Source: Calcarisporiella thermophila CBS 279.70 (Eukaryota; Calcarisporiellomycota). Taken from it: a stretch of DNA of 64,000 nt. Where the stretch lies: the NCBI RefSeq assembly GCF_041956535.1, contig NW_027192202.1, forward strand, positions 728,870-792,869, read 5' to 3'. The position numbers and the translations under genes are program-made. How positions within the stretch are numbered: position 1 is the first letter of the stretch; each line of letters starts with the position of its first letter. This document shows positions 10,084 through 21,003 of the stretch, in pieces. The notes beneath the pieces are model-generated. The model was not told where the DNA came from. It ran no database searches and saw only the letters and a program-made list of their open reading frames with translations.

Positions 10084-11576
10084 ATGACAGAGGAGAGCGA
10101 GAGGCCCACAAGAGCAGAAATTACAGAGGGCAAAGTATCTACTGTGACAACACAAAAGACCTCTATTTATTGTGGTACTTTTTTTCTGACTATGTGATCT
10201 CCTAATTAGATGAAACGGCACTTTATGACCGTCAAATTCGACTATGGGGGCTAGATGCACAGCAGCGGTAAATGCTTAAGATTCAGCTACCCATCTGTCT
10301 AATTTGCACTCATATTTTACCTCCCATGGTTGGAAAGTATGCGAAATGCCAGTATATTGGTTGCAGGCTGTGGAGGTCTCTCCGCCGAAACATGCAAAAA
10401 TCTGGTCCTCGCTGGAATCGGAGCCCTTACATTGCTGGATGATGCAAAGGTGGCGGAAGAAGATTTGGGTGCAAATTTCTTTTTGGAGCTGAAAGATATT
10501 GGAAGTCCGGTACATGAAGAGCTGTGTACTTCTCTGTTTGGTTGAGACACTAATATTATGACGTTGAACAGAGAGCTCTAGCTGTTTCGAAGCGCGTGCA
10601 AACCCTTAATCCACGCGTAGCCATTAACGTTGATGAGGGGAATATTGCTGATAAATCTGAAGAATATTTTAAGAAGTTTGATCTTGTATGCGTGTGTGAT
10701 GGCGATTTGGAGACACTGGTAAACTATTTCTTACCCAAGTTACCAAAGTCAAAACACAGGATGAATCTGATATGCTCCTTGGTGCTCTCGCTTCAAAGTT
10801 TCGCGTTAACGATATCTGTCGTAAGATGGATAAAAAATTCTATGCTGCAGCTTGCTTTGGGTTCTACGGCTACATTTTTGCGGATTTGAACCATCATGTG
10901 TTCATCGAGTGAGTAGAGGTTGCTAAGGAATTTCCCATTGCCTACTTATGTCCCCCTGTTTTCAGCGAATGGAAGGAGACAAAATCAGAGGAGACGGTCA
11001 TCCAACGCGTCAAAAAAGTGCAAGATTACGTTAGCCTGCGCGACGCGCTTGCGAAAACTTGGCACGGAATGAGTGCGCGCGTTCTCCGAAGACGGTCGAG
11101 TCCGATATTCTTTGGCGTGCACAGTGAGTTGATGTTAAAAGATGGGCCTGCAATAGCTAGCTAATACGCTGTTGAATAGTTCTTTGGATATTCCAGCAAG
11201 AAAATGGATGCTTGCCAACCTTGGATGACCCAGAACACATTTCGAAATTAAAGGCTCTAAGGGATGAACTTTTGACTTCCAAGGGAGTAGATCCTAATTT
11301 CGTAGACGATGCGCTACTAGAGTAATTCCGAATCATCCTTGACCCAGCAAGCTTGCCTGAAATGGACTAATATGCTCTCCTATTATTAGACAAATCGCTC
11401 GAAGTGCGAGAGCAGAGATATCACCTGCATGTGCTGTGGTAGGAGGTATGCTTGCTCAGGATATATTGTATGTACTCTCAGCGAAAGGGCAGCCAATATG
11501 GAATTGGTTTGCTTTTGGGGGAATGGAGGGAGTAGGTATTGTGCTAAGACTTGAAAGTGGAGGAGAAAGTAATTAG
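10084..11576 (+). CDS. AOS1: SUMO-activating enzyme subunit 1 (Aos1/SAE1)
   Basis: Subunit of the heterodimeric SUMO E1 that, with Uba2, adenylates SUMO in the nucleus. Spliced protein: ETALYDRQIRLWGLDAQQRM, ASILVAGCGGLSAETCKNLV (ATP-binding loop), LTLLDDAKVAEEDLGANFF, PRALAVSKRVQTLNP, FDLVCVCDGDLETL joined to FRVNDICRKMDKKFYAA, FGFYGYIFADL, and a C-terminal SPACAVVGGMLAQDIL and FAFGGMEGVGIV. There is no catalytic cysteine domain, as expected for this half of the E1. At least seven exons. The first intron (after ...SIYC, donor GTACTT near 10173) would be only about 35 bp, so the 5' exon is the least certain part. The gene is convergent with the LAMTOR5-like gene, with AATAAA near 11600. Confidence 0.88.
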
Positions 11577-11768
11577 TTAACATGGGTTGCTCATAGATGT
11601 GAATAAATTTTAATAAGAAAAAGAGTAAGCAAACATTGTCTGCAAATTATTTATTGTGGAACGGGAGGGGGAGGGTCTTGGAAAAATATATGAGGAGACA
11701 AAAAATATAATGTAGAAAACTCGAGAAGCGAGGAAGAGGAAGCGGTGATAAATTTATGCAAGCTCAGT

Positions 11769-12185
11769 TCATTTGTATACTGCAAGTGTATAATTTCCCT
11801 GGCTTCTGATCAACACCCGCATACCTTCAGCCTCAACTGATATAGTTGGGGAGCTCTTGCTGTCATTAGCGCCTCCAGCTACCGAACGGGAGTGCAATTC
11901 TTTTGCATAGGAGGCGATAGCGGAAATGAATGGTGCAGCAGAGGGGTTAGCCGATCCGCGTGCTGAATTAGGCAAACATTAGTATAAGAGTCCGAGAGTA
12001 TATGATAGGGTAGAAAGGCGTCATTACTGCTGATGCAGAGTCCTTGCTCGTCAGAAACTAGCACACCTTGTACGTCATCCTTGCTTGCTCTTGGGAAGAA
12101 GGTCAGAAGAGAGATTGCATTGATTAGCCAGGAGGATATGCTAGACTTACATCCGATCAAGTACGGTATCCAGTGCGTCTTCCAT
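11769..12185 (-). CDS. LAMTOR5/HBXIP-like roadblock protein (Ragulator/EGO subunit)
   Basis: A small protein of about 100 residues from three exons. The ATG at 12185 opens MEDALDTVLDRIKD. The roadblock signature DVQGVLVSDEQGLCIS follows, then RGSANPSAAPFISAIASYA, and the C-terminus EGMRVLIRSQGNYTLAVYK. Order and length match human LAMTOR5 (GVLCTDSQGL..., ...ITVAVHK), a subunit of the Ragulator scaffold that recruits Rag GTPases and TORC1 to the lysosome or vacuole. In yeast the equivalent EGO complex has very divergent subunits. Two introns of roughly 65 bp were inferred from frame and borders (donors GTAAGT and GTAATG). Other roadblock proteins, such as dynein light chain 7 or LAMTOR2/4, are the main alternatives, but the GVLVSDEQGL motif favours LAMTOR5. 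Confidence 0.72.
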
Positions 12186-12880
12186 AGTGATTTTAATCTT
12201 GAAGTGCTAGATTGAAAGATATATATGTGTAGAAGCCCTTTTTCGTGATTGTGAAATCAGAAAAAAATACGGGAATCCCGCATTAGGAATATCTGAATCG
12301 TATTTTTATACCAAAGAAAGAGTGCAGCAAAGTCCGAGCAAATCCTTTGGTTCAAGGTTGATACCAGCCTCGGGTTAGCCTACACATGGTATCTGTCCAA
12401 TATTCAAGGGCCTCAGACCAACTCCATTCCTCTCACCTTGAGCGAAACTGTGCAAGTAGACCATAGCTAAGGATCATAATATCTGAAGAGGAATGCTCTA
12501 TCGCTATCCATGACTTTATAATCGCTTCTGTCTGAGTGTAGTTTGATACTGCTGCAGCCAAAAACGTGATATTAAGCAACGAAGTGTGCTTCTAAGCGAC
12601 ACATAGAGGCTACACTTTCACTTGCACTGAACACCTTCTAGCCTAGGAGAACACAGTGAACTCATGTTTGAGCAAGTCTCAAGACGTTTAATAGTCACAT
12701 AATAATTCCATATTGGTGTCAATTGAAGTATCGGATATCCATCATCTATAAATCGAAAATTATGTGGAGATAATTATACTAGTGCAATAAAATGAATGAC
12801 CCCAAACTTAAATTAGATATTCCAAGCCGTTTCCTACCCCCATCCTACCCCTCTCCGCAATCCCTTAAAAAAGGTTGTAT
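12186..12880. other. Intergenic, nothing recognised
   Basis: 695 bp between the LAMTOR5-like start and the 3' end of the potassium transporter. AT-rich, with no ORF, RNA gene or repeat I can support. It must include the LAMTOR5-like promoter. Confidence 0.4.
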
Positions 12881-15514
12881 TTACACGGAAAGCATCAAGC
12901 CCACCTCCACCAAGTTCTCAAATGGAATTCCAAGCAGGTCTTCGAGAGCCTGTCCACTGGCGCCACCTTGGTCAAAAGCACCAAACACCCTTTCAAGCAT
13001 GAGTCGCCGCAGCGTACTTGAACCGGTGCGGGCACAGAGTGTGATTCGGCCCAACACAAATGTAACGCCGAGATTGGCTGCTCGGTGGATCGTGCTCACC
13101 TCTCTTTCTATCCCCTCAGACAACGCTTTCTCGGTCTTTTTATGAGACTCCTCCCTGGAACTCGATAATAGCGGAGTCGTAAAGAGTGGCCCACTCCGCA
13201 ACATCTTTTCAATTTCCTCTACACATCGCCTTGCCAGCTCCAGGCCATCCTCCTGCAGTCGATCCAAGTATCCAATCCGAAGAGTGCACCGGTAAAAGTG
13301 CTGGAGCGGCAGCCGCGTCACAAGCAAACGCTCGCGCGGGTGAACATAGGGGATGGCTACGTGGTGGACATGCAGCATCAGCACAACCTCGGGAATGGCA
13401 AAGAAATGGTTCACAAAATGACGAAAACTGAAAGGAATGCCATCCTCTGCGTCTGCGCAGAAAATCGCCATTCCCGGCGTTCGTATTGCCGTGACGCCGT
13501 TTTGGAGAAGGAGATTTTCAGTAGGATGCTTGTCAGTCATTTTTTTATCATGCGGCTTGCACCTGTCGTCCTTGCCAGCATCACCGAGCTTGACACGGTG
13601 GTTTTCATTCGTGTCCATTGTGTCTTCGTCAGCTTTGCTGGGGTCGGATGAGTAATTAGAGTACGATTGCTCCATAAACATGTGGTTGAACCGGCATTGG
13701 AACTTTTCCTCGTTTTGGGTCTTTAGACTTGACCCCCACCTCCATATGCCCATGATAATGGTGAGGATAATGGCAAGCGTCAATGGCAGCCAGCCTCCAT
13801 TGATAAACTTGAGGCAAGCGGATGACAGGAGGAGCCCGTCGATGAAGAGGAAAGTGACGGCAAAACTCCCGATGACCCAGTAGCTCAGATCCCAAATGAT
13901 ATTCATGACCAAGGAAACGAAAGTGGTGGTAAGGACCATTTCTCCTAGAGAGGATAGCACTGGATGAGAAAACAAGGTATCCAACAAAAGGACGAGGTAT
14001 TTACCCGCGACAGCCAGACCATATGCGTTCGTCAACCTAGAAGACTCCTTGAAAGTGATGACCACCAACAAACTCAGCGTCAGCAGCAGATATGAAACCA
14101 TGGGGATATACACCTGCCCACGAATTAATGAAGTATGCTTGATGCGCAATCGGGGGAAGCAATCGAGCGCAATCGCTGCGCGCACCAGTGAAAAGCAAGC
14201 CGAAATCATGGCCTGAGAGGCAATGATGGTCGCCATCGTTGCAAACGCAAACATGGGCCAGTATACGGCGTGAGGAACCGTGAGCCAGAAGGTATTTTCC
14301 ACGAGCGATGGGTCGTCCACCAGCCTTGCAGCTTGCCCCGCATACACCACAATGAGAGTCGGATACACCACTGCCATGCTAGACAGCTGGATCGCAGAGC
14401 GAGAAAAATGACCCATATCAGCAAATAATGCCTCCACGCCCGTGACTGCAAGCAGAACCCCGCCCAGCCGTTGCCAGGCGGAGCTGCCATTGTTTACGAA
14501 GAGCCGGATCAGGTACAAAGGATTGATGGCACGCATAATTTCGGGGTGATGCGTTATGTTATAGAGCCCCACGAAAAAGAGCAGGAGCAGCCAGCATGTA
14601 ACGATGGGTGCAAAAATGGAGGAAATCCGATCGGTTCCCATGCGCTGTGAGAGGAACAGGCAGGTGATCACAGTGCATGTCAGTGGCACAACGAGGGGTT
14701 GCAGAGAAGGAACTGAATGCATAGGATGGATTAGCACTGAGGAACTTTGAAACCAGGCATTGAAGGCAGTATTACCTTTGATTTCCAGGCCCTCTACCGC
14801 CGCAAGAACAGAGACTGCAGGCGTCAGCAAACCATCGCCGACCATCAAAGCAGCCCCAAAGAGCACGGTCCCTCTCAGCAAGGTTTGGAGGCGGCGGCTC
14901 TTCGAAAGGAGTTGGCGAAGAGGATTGCGACGCGAGAAGTCACCCGTATCATAGTTGGTGAGGGTGAGGTCGTGAAGATCCAGTTTCCCTTTCACGGGAA
15001 TATCGCAATGCCTAAGTGAGAAAAGATATGAGAGACTGGAACTTCGTAATTCCCACACTTGAGATTACCTGCACAGCAGCGAAAACAGGGAGAAAATGCC
15101 CCCCTCACCATTATCGTCACATTGAAGCACAATCAATGAATACTTAACCACCAGAATAAGTGTTAAGGACCAGAATATCAACGAAAAAGACCCGTATACA
15201 TCTTCTTTTTCTGGAACCGTGGAGAAGACGGCGGAGAATACATAGAGAGGAGAAGTTGTGATATCACCTACGTATTAATAGAAACCGCACACTCAACAAT
15301 GGTCCATCATCCTCCCCTCTACACTGATTCTAATCCAAATACCATAAATAATTCCTATGCTCTTGTATGCGAGGACTAATACGTTGGCATAAGATAGAGG
15401 CTAGAGGCAACATTCATTGGATCGGTTTAGAATAATGGTGAAATGGAATGGCAATATATTATCATAGAGAATCACCTGCCCGTAATGATCGGCAAGCTCA
15501 AAATCAATATTCAT
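12881..15514 (-). CDS. HAK1: High-affinity potassium transporter, HAK/KUP family
   Basis: Plasma-membrane K+ uptake protein of the HAK/KT/KUP family. The first exon (15514-15476) encodes [13 protein letters not shown]. Following exons give [20 protein letters not shown], the family signature, then [49 protein letters not shown] split here and continuing to [35 protein letters not shown] and a series of hydrophobic helices (about 12 expected). The long soluble C-terminus starts near the aspartate-rich [11 protein letters not shown] linker. Near 14713-14775 a 63-bp stretch with perfect GT...AG borders interrupts GLEIK/VPSLQ; it is open in frame, so it could be read through. Protein length after splicing is about 790 residues. 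Divergent from the unknown gene at 15722. Confidence 0.92.
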
Positions 15515-15721
15515 TCCCTGACGAAACACAGACTTGGGGAAATGAAGGAGGGGAAAGATTTCACGGACAGCTCTTAATATTTCTAACACCTCAGATCAAA
15601 TTGGATTTTTATTGTGGCCAATCGATAAAGAGGGTAAATGTACAGTTTCCATTTGCATCGAAAATGCCTCTTATGTTCTGTCAAACCGAAATTTTCACGA
15701 GATCCCACCTCAGATCGCAGT

Positions 15722-16420
15722 ATGTCATTTGAGAAGCCGAATCCATCATCGTCCTCGTCATCAAAGAGAGATTGGGATGCGATTCTTTCCGCTAGCTCTA
15801 CCACCAAGGCCACTTCGCGTCCCAGCACGTCCTTACGGCAGCCCTTGCGCAGTTCGGCAGGAACAGGGGACGGAGCCAATCTTGAATACACTCAATTTAG
15901 TGAAGGATCGAGTTCTCATACATACCCATTCCTACACCATGTCCATCGCTCTATACCTCCCCATCCAGCTGCTCTGCAGTGTGCTTCTTCATTCTCTCGA
16001 GAGTTCAATGACGGCTCTGAAGTGGCCGATTTTCTATCGCGAGGAACTTCTTACACCGATATGATCTATAATCTAAATGAAGACTTGCATACGACAGCAA
16101 ATCGCCCATCGCGCCAACTCGTTAATCAATTCCTCGAAGGACTGATCCTGCAGGATGATATCGTCGAGTATCTCCGTGGTATGACATACACCGATGATGT
16201 GCATCAGCTTCCGGAGTATATGCAAGAGTTGGTAGGAGAGGCACGAAATGAATCTTTGCAACAGCAAGAAGGGGAAATGCAGCAGCAGCAGCAGCAAACC
16301 CTAGGAAGGGCTCTGCAACGCTTAAATATGCTGAGAGATCATTTGAGGGAGAATGTTGGAGCCAAAGGAATCGCAGGGATGCAGGATGCTGATTTGGAAC
16401 AAGTATGGACACTTTTTTAA
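15722..16420 (+). CDS. Conserved-looking hypothetical protein with duplicated Y-T-D motif
   Basis: Single-exon gene of 232 residues; the ATG at 15722 (MSFEKPNP) is preferred to an in-frame upstream one at 15638. The N-terminal third is serine-rich and probably disordered, with a KRDWDAIL element. The core holds two related segments, VADFLSRGTSYTDMIYN and IVEYLRGMTYTDDVHQL, each followed by a helical stretch. The second ends LPEYMQELVGEAR. A glutamine-rich coiled segment (QQQEGEMQQQQQQ) and a final helix ending EQVWTLF follow. No signal peptide or membrane segment is seen. I do not recognise the family. The short WxxxL/F-like element and length vaguely recall peroxin-20-type proteins, but that is not supported. 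Divergent from the HAK transporter with about 207 bp between starts. Confidence 0.6.
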   Translation: MSFEKPNPSSSSSSKRDWDAILSASSTTKATSRPSTSLRQPLRSSAGTGDGANLEYTQFSEGSSSHTYPFLHHVHRSIPPHPAALQCASSFSREFNDGSEVADFLSRGTSYTDMIYNLNEDLHTTANRPSRQLVNQFLEGLILQDDIVEYLRGMTYTDDVHQLPEYMQELVGEARNESLQQQEGEMQQQQQQTLGRALQRLNMLRDHLRENVGAKGIAGMQDADLEQVWTLF

Positions 16421-16693
16421 ACGAAATCAAGAGATGGCTGGGGGGAGAGTGTTTTGTATTATACACACATGTCTTTTATTCCTTTGTTGTTTGGATCCTG
16501 GGAGGTGTATATTGGTTGTTTTTTTTTTCTCTCATTTTTCGCACGTTCTGTTCTCCTTTAATTTTTTTAAATTTGAATTCCATACCCTAAGCTGTGAACC
16601 TTTTTGACAAAATCGGACTCACTATCGGGGCCCCAAAGATTATTTGAGATTGCGTAACCCAACGTTTTAAAATCAAGTGTAAACAAATGAGGG

Positions 16694-16700
16694 TATAAAA
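16694..16700 (+). promoter_or_regulatory. TATA box of adenosylhomocysteinase gene
   Basis: TATAAAA lies 122 bp upstream of the start codon. It is followed by a pyrimidine-rich leader with a long T run just before the ATG, a layout typical of strongly expressed fungal housekeeping genes. Confidence 0.65.
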
Positions 16701-16821
16701 GCTGCGCTCGATGCGATGCTTGTTTCCCTTGGACCTCCCTCCAACTTCTCTCACACTCAAAACTTTCCCCCTGTTTTAACGACTTTTATTTTTTTTTTCC
16801 GAGTTTACTCAACCCATCATC

Positions 16822-17727
16822 ATGACTCCCCCTCAGATCCCCTACAAAGTCGCCGACATTTCGCTCGCTGCCTTCGGACGCAAGGAAATCGAGCTGGCGG
16901 AAAACGAGATGCCTGGCCTTATGGCCATCCGTGAGAAGTACGGTCCCTCTAAGCCTTTGAAGGGTGCTCGCATTGCCGGATGCTTGCACATGACCATCCA
17001 AACCGCCGTTCTTATCGAGACCCTGTTGGATCTTGGTGCCGATGTTGCCTGGTCATCCTGCAACATCTTCTCCACCCAGGACCACGCTGCCGCCGCTGTG
17101 GTCGTTGGCCGCCCCAACAGCTCCCCCGTTCCGGTGTTCGCCTGGAAGGGTGAGACTGACGAGGAATACCTGTGGTGCATCGAGCAAACCCTCACTGCTT
17201 TCAAGGACAACCAGCCCTTGAACATGATCCTTGATGACGGAGGTGATTTGACCAACTTGGTCCATGAGAAGTATCCTCACTTCCTCTCTGGTATCAAGGG
17301 ATTGTCTGAGGAAACCACCACCGGTGTGCACAACCTGTACCGCATGTTCAAGGAGGGTCGTCTCCGCGTCCCCGCCATCAACGTCAACGACTCCGTGACC
17401 AAGAGCAAGTTCGACAATCTTTACGGGTGCCGCGAGTCCCTCATCGACGGTATCAAGCGTGCCACCGATGTGATGATTGCCGGAAAGGTTGCCGTGGTTG
17501 CCGGATACGGTGATGTCGGAAAGGGCTGCTCTGCTGCTCTCCGTGGCATGGGTGCCCGTGTCATCGTGACCGAGGTTGACCCCATCAATGCTCTGCAGGC
17601 CGCCATGGAAGGCTACGAAGTGACAACGATGGAGGATGCCGTTGCCGAGGGCAACATCTTCGTCACCACCACCGGATGCCGTGACATCATCACCGGCGTT
17701 CATTTCGAGCAGATGAAGGACGACGCT

Positions 17728-17759
<32 letters not shown>

Positions 17760-18144
17760 GCTTGACGTTGCTTGGCTCAAGAACAACGCCGTTGAGCGTG
17801 TCAACATCAAGCCCCAGGTGGACCGTTTCACCCTGGCCAGTGGTCGTCACGTCATCCTCCTTGCCGAGGGTCGCCTTGTCAACTTGGGCTGTGCCACCGG
17901 CCACCCCTCCTTCGTCATGTCCAACTCGTTCTCCAACCAGGTGCTTGCCCAGATTGCCCTGTGGACCGACAACGCCTCCTACCCCTTGGGCGTCCACATG
18001 CTCCCCAAGCAGCTCGACGAAGAGGTGGCCCGCTCGCATCTTGCCAAGCTCGGCGTGAAGCTCACCAAACTCAGCGACAAGCAGGCCGCCTACCTTGGTG
18101 TTTCGCCCAGCGGCCCCTTCAAGCCTGAGCACTACCGCTACTAG
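16822..18144 (+). CDS. SAH1: S-adenosyl-L-homocysteine hydrolase
   Basis: Cytosolic NAD-dependent enzyme that splits S-adenosylhomocysteine to adenosine and homocysteine, relieving product inhibition of methyltransferases. Single exon, 440 residues, the usual length. Seen in order: [96 protein letters not shown], the NAD loop [57 protein letters not shown], and the C-terminal FKPEHYRY. The two conserved C-terminal tyrosines and the catalytic Asp, Glu, Lys and Cys are present. It is markedly richer in GC at third positions than its neighbours and has no intron, which fits high expression. Confidence 0.98.
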
Positions 18145-18452
18145 ATATCGTTCCCTTTATGCGAAAAGGGGGGTTGTTCGTGCGAGGAGATGCATTCAAC
18201 ATGCGTCTCCCTATGTTCTAAAGAAAAAAAAACCCTATGGCCAAAAAATTTTATGTCTTATTGAAATTCTTTGTATATAATTTTTTGCATTCCCCTTTTT
18301 CATCCTGACATTCAACATGTTATACTATCTAATATGAATTAAAGTTAAATTATTAGAAAGGCTGCTTTGCTGCCATAAGAAGGTCATTTGACAAACACGT
18401 CCTCCTGCCGACTTCTCCGGCCGGGATTGGACTCCATAAACTCCCTCCCCCT

Positions 18453-18575
18453 CTAATCCGAGGTGGATCTCGACTTCTTCACGTTGATCCTCTTCTTCGC
18501 GTCCAGCCCCGGAATAGGCACGTGAAACTTATTTTTTTTTTCGATCTTTTTGCCTGCCATAGTTCCTATGGGCAT
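18453..18575 (-). CDS. Possible small basic ORF (40 aa) or terminal exon
   Basis: An ATG-initiated 40-residue frame, MPIGTMAGKKIEKKNKFHVP and onward, ending in KKSRSTSD. It is strongly basic, with KFHVPIPGLDAKKRINVKK as its core. It stands at the start of the GC-rich island. The residue mix looks more protein-like than other short frames nearby, and an acceptor-like CTATGGCAG precedes GKK, so it could also be the last exon of a spliced gene. No family recognised. Confidence 0.2.
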   Translation of the reverse strand: MPIGTMAGKKIEKKNKFHVPIPGLDAKKRINVKKSRSTSD

Positions 18576-20884
18576 TACTTCTCTCTATTCAGCTCAAGTC
18601 TAAGTTTGTTTTTCGCTGGCTCCGGGCGGGCCTATATTGAGAAATGCCCTAGCGGCCGATCGGCATACCATCGCGACCGAGGAAGATCGAACAAGGGGAG
18701 CGGCAGTGGATCAGGCGAAGTCCTCCCCTTCTGAAACCCCACTATTAAGGCGTGGCACTAGGTTATGCTCCTTCGGGTCCCACCACGACTACAACCCATG
18801 TGGAAGGCAAGCTCGACCACTCCTATGCCCTTGCCTCGAGGACTGTGTCCGTACCCAGGAGCACGACGAGAAGCAAGGGCCCCCGATTGGCGCCCCTCGA
18901 ATGGCCCAACAAAGTGGCCGAAGACGGCAGCGCTTCGGCAAGAGAATTGTCACTTTGTGACCTTTTGCCCGTGCCTGTCATCGCCAGGGCCTCCGTCACG
19001 TTTCCGCCCTCCTCGCCCCTTCTCGAGAGAAGGGGTGGCGGGTTTCTCCGCAGCGAATTGGCTCGAGAAGATTGACACTCCGCCTGCGGGTGCGAATGAC
19101 GCTGCACAATATCAACCACGTTCAACATAGCCGTGCCACCTCTCCCTCGGCCGCCCACTCCGGCTTGTGGCCATTTAGAGTCTGGCATTGACTCATCCTG
19201 TTGAAGAAAGTTTCAACCGCAAAGTAGATTCGATCTTGATAATCTTTCAGGAGGGGGGGCGCATGCCTCGAATTCTCTGGCAATAAGCTTCAAAGCCTAA
19301 TTTCTTCGTTACGCTTTATCCCTTGAGAACGAGAGGCGGCATACTGTAGGGTTAGGTAATACCGATTCATCTCCACTTTTCTGACGTTGGGGAAATAGGT
19401 TAGGAAGCGCGGAGATAGCAGCACTTTGACGGGAAAAAAATTCATATGGTCATTTTTTAAAAGAGGATGAGAATTTTTTTATCCCTGAAGACGGAAAGTA
19501 TTCAGGTTTTACATTTCTTCCAGAAGCCGCATGATTAAGGCCAAAGGAAAAAAAAAAAAAAGAAACCTTCAACAGGTCACGTTACTCGAATGGCGGCTCA
19601 TTGTAGGTTCTCGATGGCCACGACGTATGGAAGATCGGGCGAACCTCAGTAGACATCTCACTGAAACGCGCCGTGGAAAATTGTACCGTCGTTATCAGCT
19701 ATCGTTTGGGAACAGTCCAGTGTCCCAAGGAGTTTTTGGCGAACAGTCCGCCAGAAAATGGAGAGCAAACTCCATACGCTGGTAGAGTCGAATGCCGCTC
19801 TTCTCTAGTTGGAAGGATGACTCCTCCATGGCTCGTTTGAGTCATGGAGCATTATCGCCAATGCACGTCAAATACTTCAATGCATTGCTCAAGAGGAGAG
19901 GGTGGCTAGGAATCTGCCTAGGGCAGAAGGCTGGCGACTGCGGCGCAAACCGAGTGAACTCTGATAGCTCCGAAGGCAAAAAGAACTATCTCTGATATCG
20001 ATTATCCTCAGATAATTCTAGCCAAGGTTGACAAATCTCAGGTAGCAATGGAAGGCAGAGCATGAAAAATAGAATACGAACTGTGCAAATAAGGTTATCA
20101 ATTCTGGAATGGTGGAAATGACTGGAAATCGGCACTAATGTTTTTCCAAGATCCTGCTCTCCTCGATAACTCTACCGCGGCGCATTCTCAAGATCGGATC
20201 GCTCCTATGACGAGCGCAGTGGTCGCTAAGGAGGGCCTTGCTCTCCGGACTAGCTAGGTTATCCCGAGATACTGACTTACCAACCAAAAACCTTAAGGGA
20301 AAGCCACCCCCAACGGTTGGGCAGCTGCGAGGTGCCGCCGGCCCAGCGGGCATGGCGCAACGCACACCCTCTGATAAGTCCCAAAGGGGGCGGCTAGGTT
20401 GAGGGCACGGCCGCGCTGAATGAGCTCTCGCCGCTCTCCCCCTCGGCTACGGAGAGGAGAAAGCAGTCAATGCGGCTCTGTTTGCCTAATTGGGCAGATA
20501 GAGTTTCTCTAGAGCTAACCATGTGAGCAGCGATAGACAGAGAAGAAGAGGGCTAGCCGGCCTCTTTCCTAATCCACTGGAGAACTCTAAACACCACTGG
20601 GAACCATTGGAGTGCTGCGGGGCCAACGGCCATAGGCGGATCCAGCGAGGAAATAGCGTTTTTCGTATCTCCTCCACAAACTTGTTGAACGCATGAGTAG
20701 GACATGGTCACGTCGAATTTCATTAAAAAAACCGGCGAGTAGCGACGGGCGACAAAACCTCTTGAACCATATCTGTACTCGCCTGTATAACGATAATATC
20801 CCACCCTAATCTTCTTCTTAGTGTTTCAAGCTAAATTTTTTAAGCTTCTGAAGTCGAGATTGGCGCAATCCGTCCAAGAAGCGC

Positions 20885-20892
20885 TATATAAA
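20885..20892 (+). promoter_or_regulatory. TATA box and C-rich tract of UNC93-like gene
   Basis: TATATAAA lies about 112 bp upstream of the inferred ATG at 21004, and a nearly pure C/CT tract (about 20925-20950) lies between them. Spacing suits a core promoter. Confidence 0.55.
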
Positions 20893-21003
20893 CCTCGCGC
20901 ATTTTCCCAAGCGCTAAGAATCTTGCTCTCCCCCCCTCCCCCCGCCTCCCCCTCCGCGCTACCGCCCTACCCAAAAAATCGCCCCCCTTATCCCCCCGTT
21001 AGC

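Larger units (their letters stand above)
18145..21003. other. Gene-poor GC-rich intergenic stretch, origin unclear
   Basis: About 2.86 kb without a recognisable protein. From about 18400 to 19200 and again from 20150 to 20680 the base composition rises well above that of the flanking intergenic DNA. Open frames occur on both strands but have no family motifs and look like by-products of GC content. The last 130 bp carry a TATA box and a C-rich tract, serving the UNC93-like gene. Possibilities are a decayed mobile element, a long non-coding transcript or an unrecognised multi-exon gene. Confidence 0.4.

Noticed and set aside
16822-18144. Long antisense frames inside adenosylhomocysteinase
   Set aside because: They are shadows caused by strong third-position GC bias of the real gene.
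18752-19188. Overlapping frames of about 107-121 residues on both strands in the GC-rich island
   Set aside because: Open on both strands with no motif, as expected from high GC; not called as genes.
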